From the IMG/VR virus record IMGVR_UViG_3300017776_000121, positions 1 to 28,668 of that record: a stretch of 28,668 nt of DNA; one strand, 5' to 3'. The notes beneath the pieces are model-generated. The model was not told the DNA's origin. It saw nothing but the letters and a program-made list of their open reading frames with translations, and did not search any database. Both the position numbers and the translations under genes were made by a program. Positions 1 through 5,076 of this stretch are shown piece after piece. Within the stretch, counting starts at the first letter, position 1; each line of letters starts with the position of its first letter. The stretch is from a virus.

Positions 1-2
1 CT

Positions 3-1031
3 GATGGCACTAGTATTTTCTACAATGAAGAATTTACTGATGCCTTAACTGAGCCTCAGCTAGATGGTGTAAAAGTTCACGAGGCATTGCATCGAGTTCT
101 TAAGCATCATCTCAGGATGGGCAAGAGAGATCATCAGCTTTGGAATATTGCTTGCGACTATGCAATTAATCCAATCATTATTTCAAGCGGTTTAGTTTTG
201 CCTGATGGTGCTTTGATCGATGCTAAGTTTAAGGATATGTCAGCGGAAAAAATCTACGACATTCTTCAATCTGAAAGCAAAGACAAGCCTCAGAATGGCA
301 ATGGTGTTGGTGGTGATAGCGGTCAGCCTCAGCCTCAGGCATGGGGCAATGTCGATGCACCTAGCAGTATGAGTGAAGATCAGGTCAAGCAAGAAGAGGC
401 AACGATCGATGCTCAGACTATGATGGCGGTTAGTTCTGTTAAGAATAGGGGCGAGATACCATCAAGCATCAAGGACATAATCAAAGCTATGGAGAGATCA
501 CAGATCGATTGGGTCGATGTACTCAGGAGGTTTGTTGGTGGCGATCAGCCTCAGGACTACAGTTACCGCAGACCTAATCGTAGGCAATGGTATCTAAATG
601 AGGTCATAACACCTACATCAAACATGGTTGGTTGTGGCAATGTGGTTGTTGCTATCGATACGTCAGGATCAGTCTCAAACAAGGAATTATCTTATTTCTT
701 GGGCGAGTTAAACGAGATCACAAAAAAGTGTGGTGCTGATAGTGTGACAGTTATCCAATGTGATGCTGACATTCAAGATGTTAAGCGATACGAAAAGGGC
801 GAGGATATCGAGCAGTTCTCAGTAGTTGGAAGAGGCGGTACTTGTGTTATGCCTGTGTTTAACTACATCGACAAAGAAAATATTAAGGTTGATAACTTTA
901 TATATTTTACTGACATGGGAATATTTGACTATCCTAAATCAGATGTTGGTTATCCTATCCTTTGGGTATCAAGTGATATCAGGGGCAAAGATGCACCAAT
1001 AGGTCAGACTACTTATCTCAAAGTAGCCTAA
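3..1031 (+). CDS. VWA-like/metallopeptidase protein, 5' end cut by window
   Basis: The frame is open to the window edge, so the gene starts upstream; the TTG at 87 is internal. Counting from the codon at position 3, an HEALH sequence (H26, E27, H30) matches an HExxH zinc-metallopeptidase site. A Q/P/G-rich linker follows, then a C-terminal VWA-like domain with a MIDAS-type DTSGS at residues 219-223, a downstream GGT and a FTDMG segment that could supply the remaining metal ligands. This pairing is that of COG3864 (DUF2201: N-terminal peptidase-like domain plus VWA-like domain). Members are usually encoded next to a MoxR-type AAA ATPase, which would lie left of this window; that is inference. 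The biochemical role in phages is not established. Family call is fairly sure. Confidence 0.8.
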   Translation, partial: DGTSIFYNEEFTDALTEPQLDGVKVHEALHRVLKHHLRMGKRDHQLWNIACDYAINPIIISSGLVLPDGALIDAKFKDMSAEKIYDILQSESKDKPQNGNGVGGDSGQPQPQAWGNVDAPSSMSEDQVKQEEATIDAQTMMAVSSVKNRGEIPSSIKDIIKAMERSQIDWVDVLRRFVGGDQPQDYSYRRPNRRQWYLNEVITPTSNMVGCGNVVVAIDTSGSVSNKELSYFLGELNEITKKCGADSVTVIQCDADIQDVKRYEKGEDIEQFSVVGRGGTCVMPVFNYIDKENIKVDNFIYFTDMGIFDYPKSDVGYPILWVSSDIRGKDAPIGQTTYLKVA

Positions 1032-1046
1032 CCAATCCAAAGTTAT

Positions 1047-1075
1047 CCACAAGCACCGCTGATTGGTGTTTGTGG
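1047..1075 (+). other. Intercistronic stem-loop
   Basis: CCACAAGCACC (1047-1057) pairs with GGTGTTTGTGG (1065-1075), an 11-bp stem with one G-U pair and a 7-nt loop. No T-run follows, so it is not a standard intrinsic terminator. ACCAATC (1031-1037) could instead pair with GATTGGT (1061-1067), which would break the main stem. It lies in the 82-bp gap between the VWA gene and the next gene and may set relative expression or mRNA stability. Confidence 0.45.
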
Positions 1076-1113
1076 CAAATCCTTAACTACTATCATTATT
1101 ATGGAGATTTCAT

Positions 1114-1932
1114 ATGTTAAAAAATTTAGATAATCCCCAAGTTGTAAAGCACTTGGCTTTTAAGAATGCTCACGAAATTTTACAGTACAATCTATCCAAG
1201 TTCGGTCTTGATATAGAGCATATCAGGGCGATGGACTATAGGACTAGCAATAGAGATCAGGCAAAAAAAAATGAGTTCGAGAAACTTAAATCTTGTTTTG
1301 GTTACGATATGCAACAGTTCTTCGATGGTCAGTTAAAATTATATGAGGCGGTCAAGTCTTATAGAAAAGATATGATAAAAGGTTCTGTCACTTGTGAGAC
1401 ACATATGCATCAATATGACATATGGAAAACCGCCATAGAGATAACCAAAACAGAGGTTCAAAATTGGTGGAGAGACAATCATCCTAGAACGTCATGTAAA
1501 GTAAAATGTGACAAGGAAACATCAGGCAATGTCAGGATAGAGCAAGACCTAGACAGTTATTGGAAAGAGGGCAAACTTTTTATATCTCCTTTGTGGTTTC
1601 ATAAGGTTTATAAAAAAGGCTTGTCTACTGTTCAGTACATGGGAAGACCTTGTTTTGTTGGCGATGTTCAAAAAGTAGAGATCGATAGATTATCTGCTGA
1701 TGGCATCAATGCCTACAAAGTCAATATTGTTTCAGCAAAAAGTGGCGAGTTAAAAGTCCATAATGATATGTGGCTTGCATCCTATCAGGTCAATGAGGGA
1801 TCAGTTGGTGTTGGCGGTGGAAAAATCGTAGCACCTGAGACAATCAATGCAGTTAGTCCTGAGTTAAGACGAGCAGAGACTAATGTTTCACAACGTATAA
1901 CAAGAGAAGTTCTTGGTAACCTATTAGATTAA
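1114..1932 (+). CDS. Hypothetical protein, 272 aa
   Basis: I do not recognise this protein. It is a soluble, charged protein of 272 residues. The N-terminal half is predicted mostly helical and rich in K/E; the segment from about residue 150 has W, F, Y and G residues suggesting a beta-rich fold; a G-rich stretch (GSVGVGGGK) lies near residue 230. There are no obvious catalytic motifs or membrane segments. The ATG at 1114 is preceded by GGAG at a suitable distance. It follows the VWA gene on the same strand after a gap holding a stem-loop, and is followed 13 nt later by the next gene, so co-transcription is likely. Partnership with the VWA protein is possible but unproven. Confidence 0.7.
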   Translation: MLKNLDNPQVVKHLAFKNAHEILQYNLSKFGLDIEHIRAMDYRTSNRDQAKKNEFEKLKSCFGYDMQQFFDGQLKLYEAVKSYRKDMIKGSVTCETHMHQYDIWKTAIEITKTEVQNWWRDNHPRTSCKVKCDKETSGNVRIEQDLDSYWKEGKLFISPLWFHKVYKKGLSTVQYMGRPCFVGDVQKVEIDRLSADGINAYKVNIVSAKSGELKVHNDMWLASYQVNEGSVGVGGGKIVAPETINAVSPELRRAETNVSQRITREVLGNLLD

Positions 1933-1945
1933 AAGGAGTTAAAAT

Positions 1946-2185
1946 ATGTCTAATTTAAATCAGAATGTTAATCCAAGCGATTTAGTCGCTTGGGTTCATA
2001 AGGGGTATATGTACTGCCCCATCCTTACAGTTGGAGATCAGATATTCAGCCATGAAATTATTGATATGTCTGATCCTGACAAAGAGCCTTTTTTTTACGA
2101 GGGCAGTTTTCAAAAATTTATGGATCGAGATACGTTTATTGATTTTGTAGATTACATGATCAAATCAACCAAGTCAGGTCTGTAA
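1946..2185 (+). CDS. Hypothetical protein, 79 aa
   Basis: Small acidic-to-neutral soluble protein with no recognised domain. An aromatic-rich core is visible (VAWVHKGYMYCPIL, then FFYEGSFQKFMDRDTFIDFVDYM). A clear ribosome-binding site (AAAGGAG) precedes the ATG. It lies 13 nt downstream of the 272-aa gene, suggesting one operon. Its TAA stop is followed without a single spacer base by the 16-bp palindrome at 2186-2201. Confidence 0.7.
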   Translation: MSNLNQNVNPSDLVAWVHKGYMYCPILTVGDQIFSHEIIDMSDPDKEPFFYEGSFQKFMDRDTFIDFVDYMIKSTKSGL

Positions 2186-2201
2186 AAGTTAATCTTAACT
2201 T
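2186..2201. repeat. Palindrome AAGTTAANNTTAACTT, copy 1
   Basis: AAGTTAATCTTAACTT begins at the base after the TAA stop of the 79-aa gene. Symmetry extends two bases outward on each side (AAAAGTTAA / TTAACTTTT). It lies just before the ribosome-binding site of the 41-aa membrane-protein gene. It is one of seven near-identical palindromes in the window. Confidence 0.85.
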
Positions 2202-2215
2202 TTAGGAGTTTAAAT

Positions 2216-2341
2216 ATGAAATATAATTTTAAGCACTACCAAAACAGAATGTATCAGGACAATTATGTAAGAAATATTTACATCAAGATTGGCTTGGCAT
2301 TCTCAATATTAATCTCAGTAATAATCATAGGAGTTTTATAA
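2216..2341 (+). CDS. Small single-pass membrane protein, 41 aa
   Basis: A 41-codon gene starting at ATG 2216 with a good TAGGAG ribosome-binding site 7 nt upstream. The N-terminal half is polar and aromatic (K, N, Y, R). Residues about 26-41 form a strongly hydrophobic segment (GLAFSILISVIIIGVL), consistent with one transmembrane helix at the extreme C terminus. Its TAA overlaps the ATG of the next gene (TAATG), a common translational-coupling arrangement. Small membrane proteins of this kind are frequent in phage early regions; no specific role can be assigned. Confidence 0.6.
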   Translation: MKYNFKHYQNRMYQDNYVRNIYIKIGLAFSILISVIIIGVL

Positions 2342-2490
2342 TGGACTATGGAGATCATCAATGTGTGGGATGCGATGCCCACACATTTGGAATATATAGA
2401 GCCAATCCTAATTGGCATCTGTGTTGGAGTTGCTATGAAATGTGGCAAGATAATCAGGAAGAATTGCAAGAGGAGACAAGCGATGAGTGA
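2341..2490 (+). CDS. Zinc-ribbon-like microprotein, 49 aa
   Basis: Starts at ATG 2341, overlapping the stop of the previous gene, with GGAG upstream inside that gene. The 49-residue product has two CxxC pairs: C8-V-G-C11 and C28-W-S-C31, separated by 16 residues, with H6, H14 and H26 nearby. This spacing is typical of a small treble-clef or zinc-ribbon knuckle. The C-terminal 15 residues are acidic (E/Q/D). The TGA stop overlaps the ATG of the next gene by 8 nt. A longer open frame from 2348 runs across this region but has no ribosome-binding site and merges two genes. Likely a nucleic-acid- or protein-binding accessory factor; function unknown. Confidence 0.65.
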   Translation: MDYGDHQCVGCDAHTFGIYRANPNWHLCWSCYEMWQDNQEELQEETSDE

Positions 2491-2653
2491 GTTAGAAATA
2501 ATCCAAAAGTTAGATGATATAATTGCTGATTTATTAGCGGATGGATTACACGATATAGCAATGAGTATTGAGATCGAAAAGCAAAAGGTCGCAAAACAAT
2601 TTAACCAAGCTGAATTTAATAGTCAGCAAATAGATTTAGAGGAGTATCTATGA
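2483..2653 (+). CDS. Small acidic helical protein, 56 aa
   Basis: The start is placed at ATG 2483 because GAGGAG lies just upstream, and because the longer frame from 2348 would run through the zinc-ribbon gene without its own ribosome-binding site. The product (beginning MSELEIIQK) is 56 residues, predicted almost wholly alpha-helical and acidic, with heptad-like spacing of L/I suggesting a short coiled coil. The stop overlaps the next start (ATGA at 2650-2653). No family recognised; typical of tightly packed phage early genes. Confidence 0.6.
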   Translation: MSELEIIQKLDDIIADLLADGLHDIAMSIEIEKQKVAKQFNQAEFNSQQIDLEEYL

Positions 2654-2832
2654 GCAAAATAAAATGGAAAGACCTACCGCCTGAGTTTACATATGAAATA
2701 ACTTGGGCAGATGCCATAAAAGGTTTGGAAGATTTAGTGGATGAGAAACGTCTTGAGTTAATGAAAGATCAGGATTTTCATACTGCCCATCTATTAGATA
2801 AATATTTAAATATAATTAAGAGAGGTTATTAA
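2650..2832 (+). CDS. Hypothetical protein, 60 aa
   Basis: Small charged protein coupled to the preceding gene by an ATGA overlap. A short aromatic N-terminal segment (KWKDLPPEFTYEITW) is followed by an amphipathic helix from about residue 20 to the end. No domain recognised. It belongs to the run of genes under 80 codons between 2216 and 3956. Confidence 0.6.
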   Translation: MSKIKWKDLPPEFTYEITWADAIKGLEDLVDEKRLELMKDQDFHTAHLLDKYLNIIKRGY

Positions 2833-2833
2833 T

Positions 2834-3010
2834 ATGAATATTAATCATTTATTTACTAAATCTGACCTAGTTTTTATAAATGTTCTGTTTGATTTTTACA
2901 TAAAAAATTTATCAGAAGAATATAAAAAGGGTGATAATTTAAAAAGTTATGAGCAAATATTATCTATAAGAGACAAATGTATTAATAGATTAAATAAGAG
3001 GGGGGATTAA
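2834..3010 (+). CDS. Hypothetical protein, 58 aa
   Basis: A 58-codon open frame beginning MNINHLFTK fills the gap between neighbours exactly: it starts 1 nt after the previous stop, and its TAA overlaps the next ATG (TAATG at 3008-3012). AGAGG lies about 7 nt before the start. The product is predicted helical with a hydrophobic middle (FINVLFDFYI) and a basic C terminus. No family recognised. The perfect fit between neighbours is the main reason to call it. Confidence 0.5.
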   Translation: MNINHLFTKSDLVFINVLFDFYIKNLSEEYKKGDNLKSYEQILSIRDKCINRLNKRGD

Positions 3011-3351
3011 TGGAAATTCAAACTATAAATGTAGATGAGATAAAGTCTCTGAGAAAAGAATTGGGATATAATAATGCTCAAGAATTATCAAAATTATTAG
3101 GCTTTGGTAGTGCAACTATTCCTAGATGGGAAAGCGGTATGTCTTCCATGAGTAAATCTCATGGACTAATGGTTGAGGCTTTCCTAAAAGTTCCTAGTTT
3201 TAGAGAATTTATTTTAAGCAAGAATGGTATAGATATGTTTGAAAATGGAGAATGGGTTGAAGAGGGTACAATCCATCTCTCTGAGGATCAAATGAAAGGT
3301 TTTATGAAAGACTTTGCAAAATATATGCATGGAGATAAAAATGAGAAATAA
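3010..3351 (+). CDS. XRE/Cro-type helix-turn-helix regulator, 113 aa
   Basis: Residues about 8-62 form a helix-turn-helix of the XRE/Cro type. A typical opening (VDEIKSLRKELGY) is followed by the first helix of the motif (AQELSKLLG), a turn, and a recognition helix with the family signature IPRWESG. The C-terminal 50 residues are acidic and contain a second small domain (ENGEWVEEGTIHLSEDQMKGF) of unknown function. A GGGGG(A) ribosome-binding site sits just upstream, inside the previous gene. In phages such proteins repress or activate early transcription. It is one of two regulators in the window that could bind the repeated palindromes, but nothing in the sequence proves that. Confidence 0.75.
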   Translation: MEIQTINVDEIKSLRKELGYNNAQELSKLLGFGSATIPRWESGMSSMSKSHGLMVEAFLKVPSFREFILSKNGIDMFENGEWVEEGTIHLSEDQMKGFMKDFAKYMHGDKNEK

Positions 3352-3541
3352 TCCTGACGATTTATCTAATCAGCTTATAGCTAAGATAAAAAAAGAAATC
3401 TCTTCAGAAATAAGAGACTATAAAAACCATAGCCATGAAGACGATGTTGATAGTCGAGAGTTAGGTATTCTTGATGGTCGATATGAAATGGCTATGCAAT
3501 TAAAAAACTTAATAAAAAAATGGGAGAATGAAGATGAGTAA
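3341..3541 (+). CDS. Hypothetical protein, 66 aa
   Basis: The start is set at ATG 3341 because GGAG lies 6 nt upstream; an in-frame ATG at 3314 lacks a site and would deepen the overlap with the regulator. The gene overlaps the regulator's 3' end by 11 nt. The product is charged and helical, with a D/H-rich middle (NHSHEDDVDSRELG) and a segment GRYEMAMQLKNLIKKW that could be a short amphipathic helix. No family recognised. Confidence 0.6.
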   Translation: MRNNPDDLSNQLIAKIKKEISSEIRDYKNHSHEDDVDSRELGILDGRYEMAMQLKNLIKKWENEDE

Positions 3542-3755
3542 AAAAGAATTTAAAGATTGGGAAGAAGAATATAAATACTATGAAGAAAAATATTATCCTA
3601 TTACATGGGAAATTAATCATGGGCAAATTGAAATACATTGTAAAAATGGAAAGTTATTACCACTTGGTCATGAATTATACTCCATAGAGGCAAGTTTTAT
3701 CCAAGATCAAATCTCGGACTATGGCTACTATAGTGGCGAGATATGTTGTATTTAA
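3534..3755 (+). CDS. Hypothetical protein, 73 aa
   Basis: Start placed at ATG 3534: GGGAG at 3522-3526 is 7 nt before it, but only 1 nt before the in-frame ATG at 3528. It overlaps the previous gene by 8 nt. The product is tyrosine- and glutamate-rich at the N terminus, then has alternating polar and hydrophobic residues (ITWEINHGQIEIHCKNGKL), suggesting a small beta-sheet domain, and ends in CCI. No family recognised. Confidence 0.6.
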   Translation: MSKKEFKDWEEEYKYYEEKYYPITWEINHGQIEIHCKNGKLLPLGHELYSIEASFIQDQISDYGYYSGEICCI

Positions 3756-3770
3756 CAAAGGAGAAATAGA

Positions 3771-3956
3771 ATGATTGATAAAATATTGTTATTTTTAATT
3801 GGCATATGTGTAATGCTTATGTCTATTGTAACATTAGCTGATCCTGATGGATATTATATGCAAAGTGTCGAGGGCATACTCATAACTATATTTATAGGAT
3901 CGATAGGTTTAACCATGATACTGTTTAGTTTTTTCAGTATCTTTTTTAAAGAATAA
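3771..3956 (+). CDS. Small two-helix membrane protein, 61 aa
   Basis: AAAGGAG precedes the ATG. The product has two strongly hydrophobic stretches, about residues 5-23 (ILLFLIGICVMLMSIVTLA) and 35-58, separated by a polar loop with DPDGYY. This fits a hairpin of two transmembrane helices in the inner membrane. It is too far from the lysis genes to be called a holin on context. It is the last gene before the 300-bp gene-free stretch; the stop is immediately followed by the 5' strand of the first stem-loop. Confidence 0.6.
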   Translation: MIDKILLFLIGICVMLMSIVTLADPDGYYMQSVEGILITIFIGSIGLTMILFSFFSIFFKE

Positions 3957-4101
3957 GGGGGAGAGATCAACTCCTGAGTGGTGGGCAAAAGTGGATGCCT
4001 GAGGTTTTGTATTATTGCCCTCTCCCTAAATGCTATACATCCCTAGATAATTGTTCCCTCGTCTTTATTCGACAATTATTGTGGGCAAAACTGCGATCTC
4101 T
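3957..4101 (+). ncRNA. Candidate structured RNA / leader with competing stems
   Basis: No convincing gene lies between 3957 and 4257. The first part can fold into alternatives. GGGAGA (3959-3964) pairs with TCTCCC (4021-4026), enclosing GGGCAA (3983-3988) paired with TTGCCC (4015-4020), so the two 3' strands are contiguous. ATAATTGT (4047-4054) pairs with ACAATTAT (4072-4079). A second GGGCAA (4083-4088) competes for the same TTGCCC, and AGAGATC (3962-3968) can instead pair with GATCTCT (4095-4101). GTGGGCAAAA occurs twice exactly 100 nt apart. It matches no riboswitch class I know. It could be a leader of the 75-aa gene, a small RNA, or the 3' end of the upstream transcript. Confidence 0.35.
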
Positions 4102-4135
4102 TTAAAGTATGAACAGTTAATGTATGGAAAGCCAC

Positions 4136-4188
4136 AAAAAAGGCTCGTTTAAGCCTTATACAGAGGGGGATACCTCCCCCCTCTGTAT
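4136..4188 (-). terminator. Tandem stem-loops, minus-strand terminator
   Basis: Read on the minus strand, a perfect 12-bp GC-rich stem (4158-4188, 7-nt loop) is followed at once by a second hairpin (AAGGCT/AGCCTT, 4140-4157) that runs into a T6 tract (complement of A4136-A4141). The second hairpin plus T-run has the form of an intrinsic terminator for leftward transcription and would catch read-through past the terminator at 4516-4542. On the plus strand neither stem is followed by T residues. The rest of the gap, 4189-4257, shows nothing I can name. Confidence 0.55.
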
Positions 4189-4257
4189 CATTCCTACCAA
4201 ATCAACCTTAAGTCTCTGTGTGAGGCTTATACAACCATTAAAGGATATATCAATATT

Positions 4258-4485
4258 ATGCAGAAAAAAAAGCACGATCAACTAAGAATTAGGGATAGTC
4301 TTAAGGATATACACATACAAATCCAAAAAGAAAACAAATCTAAAACACCAAAAGAATTAGATATGCATGAAAGGTTTGAAGATGTCCCTGATAAACTTTC
4401 AGACAGAGATAAAATTGGCAGAGTAAAACGAGTATCCACCTCAGGCATTCAGCATATGCGAGGTGGCTCTACGTTTGAGCAATAG
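4258..4485 (+). CDS. Hypothetical hydrophilic protein, 75 aa
   Basis: Very hydrophilic, K/D/E/Q-rich 75-residue protein with no hydrophobic core, likely disordered or nucleic-acid-binding. The C terminus is RVSTSGIQHMRGGSTFEQ. The ribosome-binding site is weak (AAAGGA about 12 nt before the ATG). It stands alone after the structured gap and is the last plus-strand gene before convergent leftward genes. Its TAG stop is followed directly by a copy of the 16-bp palindrome. No family recognised. Confidence 0.5.
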   Translation: MQKKKHDQLRIRDSLKDIHIQIQKENKSKTPKELDMHERFEDVPDKLSDRDKIGRVKRVSTSGIQHMRGGSTFEQ

Positions 4486-4501
4486 AAGTTAATTTTAACT
4501 T
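4486..4501. repeat. Palindrome AAGTTAANNTTAACTT, copy 2
   Basis: AAGTTAATTTTAACTT starts at the base after the TAG stop of the 75-aa gene. It lies in the convergent intergenic region, just left of the leftward terminator hairpin. The arms are perfect 7-bp inverted repeats around a 2-nt centre. Confidence 0.85.
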
Positions 4502-4515
4502 TTAGAAAAAAGAAT

Positions 4516-4542
4516 GAGGGCGGTATTGGAGTTACCGCCCTC
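4516..4542 (-). terminator. Intrinsic terminator of the leftward replication operon
   Basis: GAGGGCGGTA (4516-4525) and TACCGCCCTC (4533-4542) form a perfect 10-bp GC-rich stem with a 7-nt loop. On the minus strand the stem is followed by ATTC and a T6 tract, giving a classical intrinsic terminator for the operon whose last gene ends at 4612. On the plus strand only TTGCG follows, so termination of rightward transcripts would be weaker. Confidence 0.75.
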
Positions 4543-4611
4543 TTGCGTAAGAAGTGAGATGCTGAGAAAACAATCACTTTTACAGAAATCTAATCCCACC
4601 TTTTAAATAAG

Positions 4612-5076
4612 TCAACTATTTCTCCAACTTTCATAGAAATCTTTTATTGGCTTAACAATTTCCCAAACATTATTTTTAATAAATTCAATATCAATTCTAG
4701 TTAAATTTCTATCAGTTATTATTTTTAATAGCACCTCGTAGCAACTAGATCCACCTGCTGATTTTAACGAGGCTAGGCATTCAGTAACTTTTCTTTTTAA
4801 TATCTCGTTATCGTTGCTCATTGTGTCGTAACTAGCGGTAACTCTAGGATTGTAGTTAGATGCCTTAATTCCAACCATGCCTGATTTATTATAATCCATC
4901 TGCAATTTATCCAAGATCATATAATTATCTAACGATATACTATCATTAAGTAACAACGTATCTAGGCAAGTCTGATCAACAACCCTCATCCTAACTTTAT
5001 TTGTTTTGCCTATAAACTCAGGCTTAACAGTTTTATTGTCAAAATGGTACGTCTTCGTCATCGTCATCTTTTTCAT
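4612..5076 (-). CDS. Hypothetical protein, 154 aa
   Basis: Last gene of the leftward operon, overlapping the primase-helicase 3' end by 38 nt if the first ATG is used; in-frame ATGs at 5067 and 5061 would shorten the overlap, and no start has a clear ribosome-binding site. The product is soluble. The first half is predicted mixed alpha/beta; the C-terminal third is helical (SCYEVLLKIITDRNLTRIDIEFIKNNVWEIVKPIKDFYESW). No known catalytic motif is visible. Its position directly behind the primase-helicase suggests a replication or transcription accessory role, which is inference only. Confidence 0.65.
   Translation of the reverse strand: MKKMTMTKTYHFDNKTVKPEFIGKTNKVRMRVVDQTCLDTLLLNDSISLDNYMILDKLQMDYNKSGMVGIKASNYNPRVTASYDTMSNDNEILKRKVTECLASLKSAGGSSCYEVLLKIITDRNLTRIDIEFIKNNVWEIVKPIKDFYESWRNS

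Noticed and set aside
2348-2653. 101-aa open frame as one gene
   Set aside because: No ribosome-binding site at 2348; a good site precedes the internal ATG at 2483, and another frame from 2341 encodes a plausible zinc-ribbon protein over the same bases.
3995-4105. 36-codon open frame within the structured gap
   Set aside because: No ribosome-binding site, unconvincing composition, and it lies across the paired strands of the stem-loops.
4124-4285. 53-codon open frame before the 75-aa gene
   Set aside because: No ribosome-binding site, runs through both minus-strand terminator hairpins and into the next gene in another frame; residues look like read-through of non-coding DNA.
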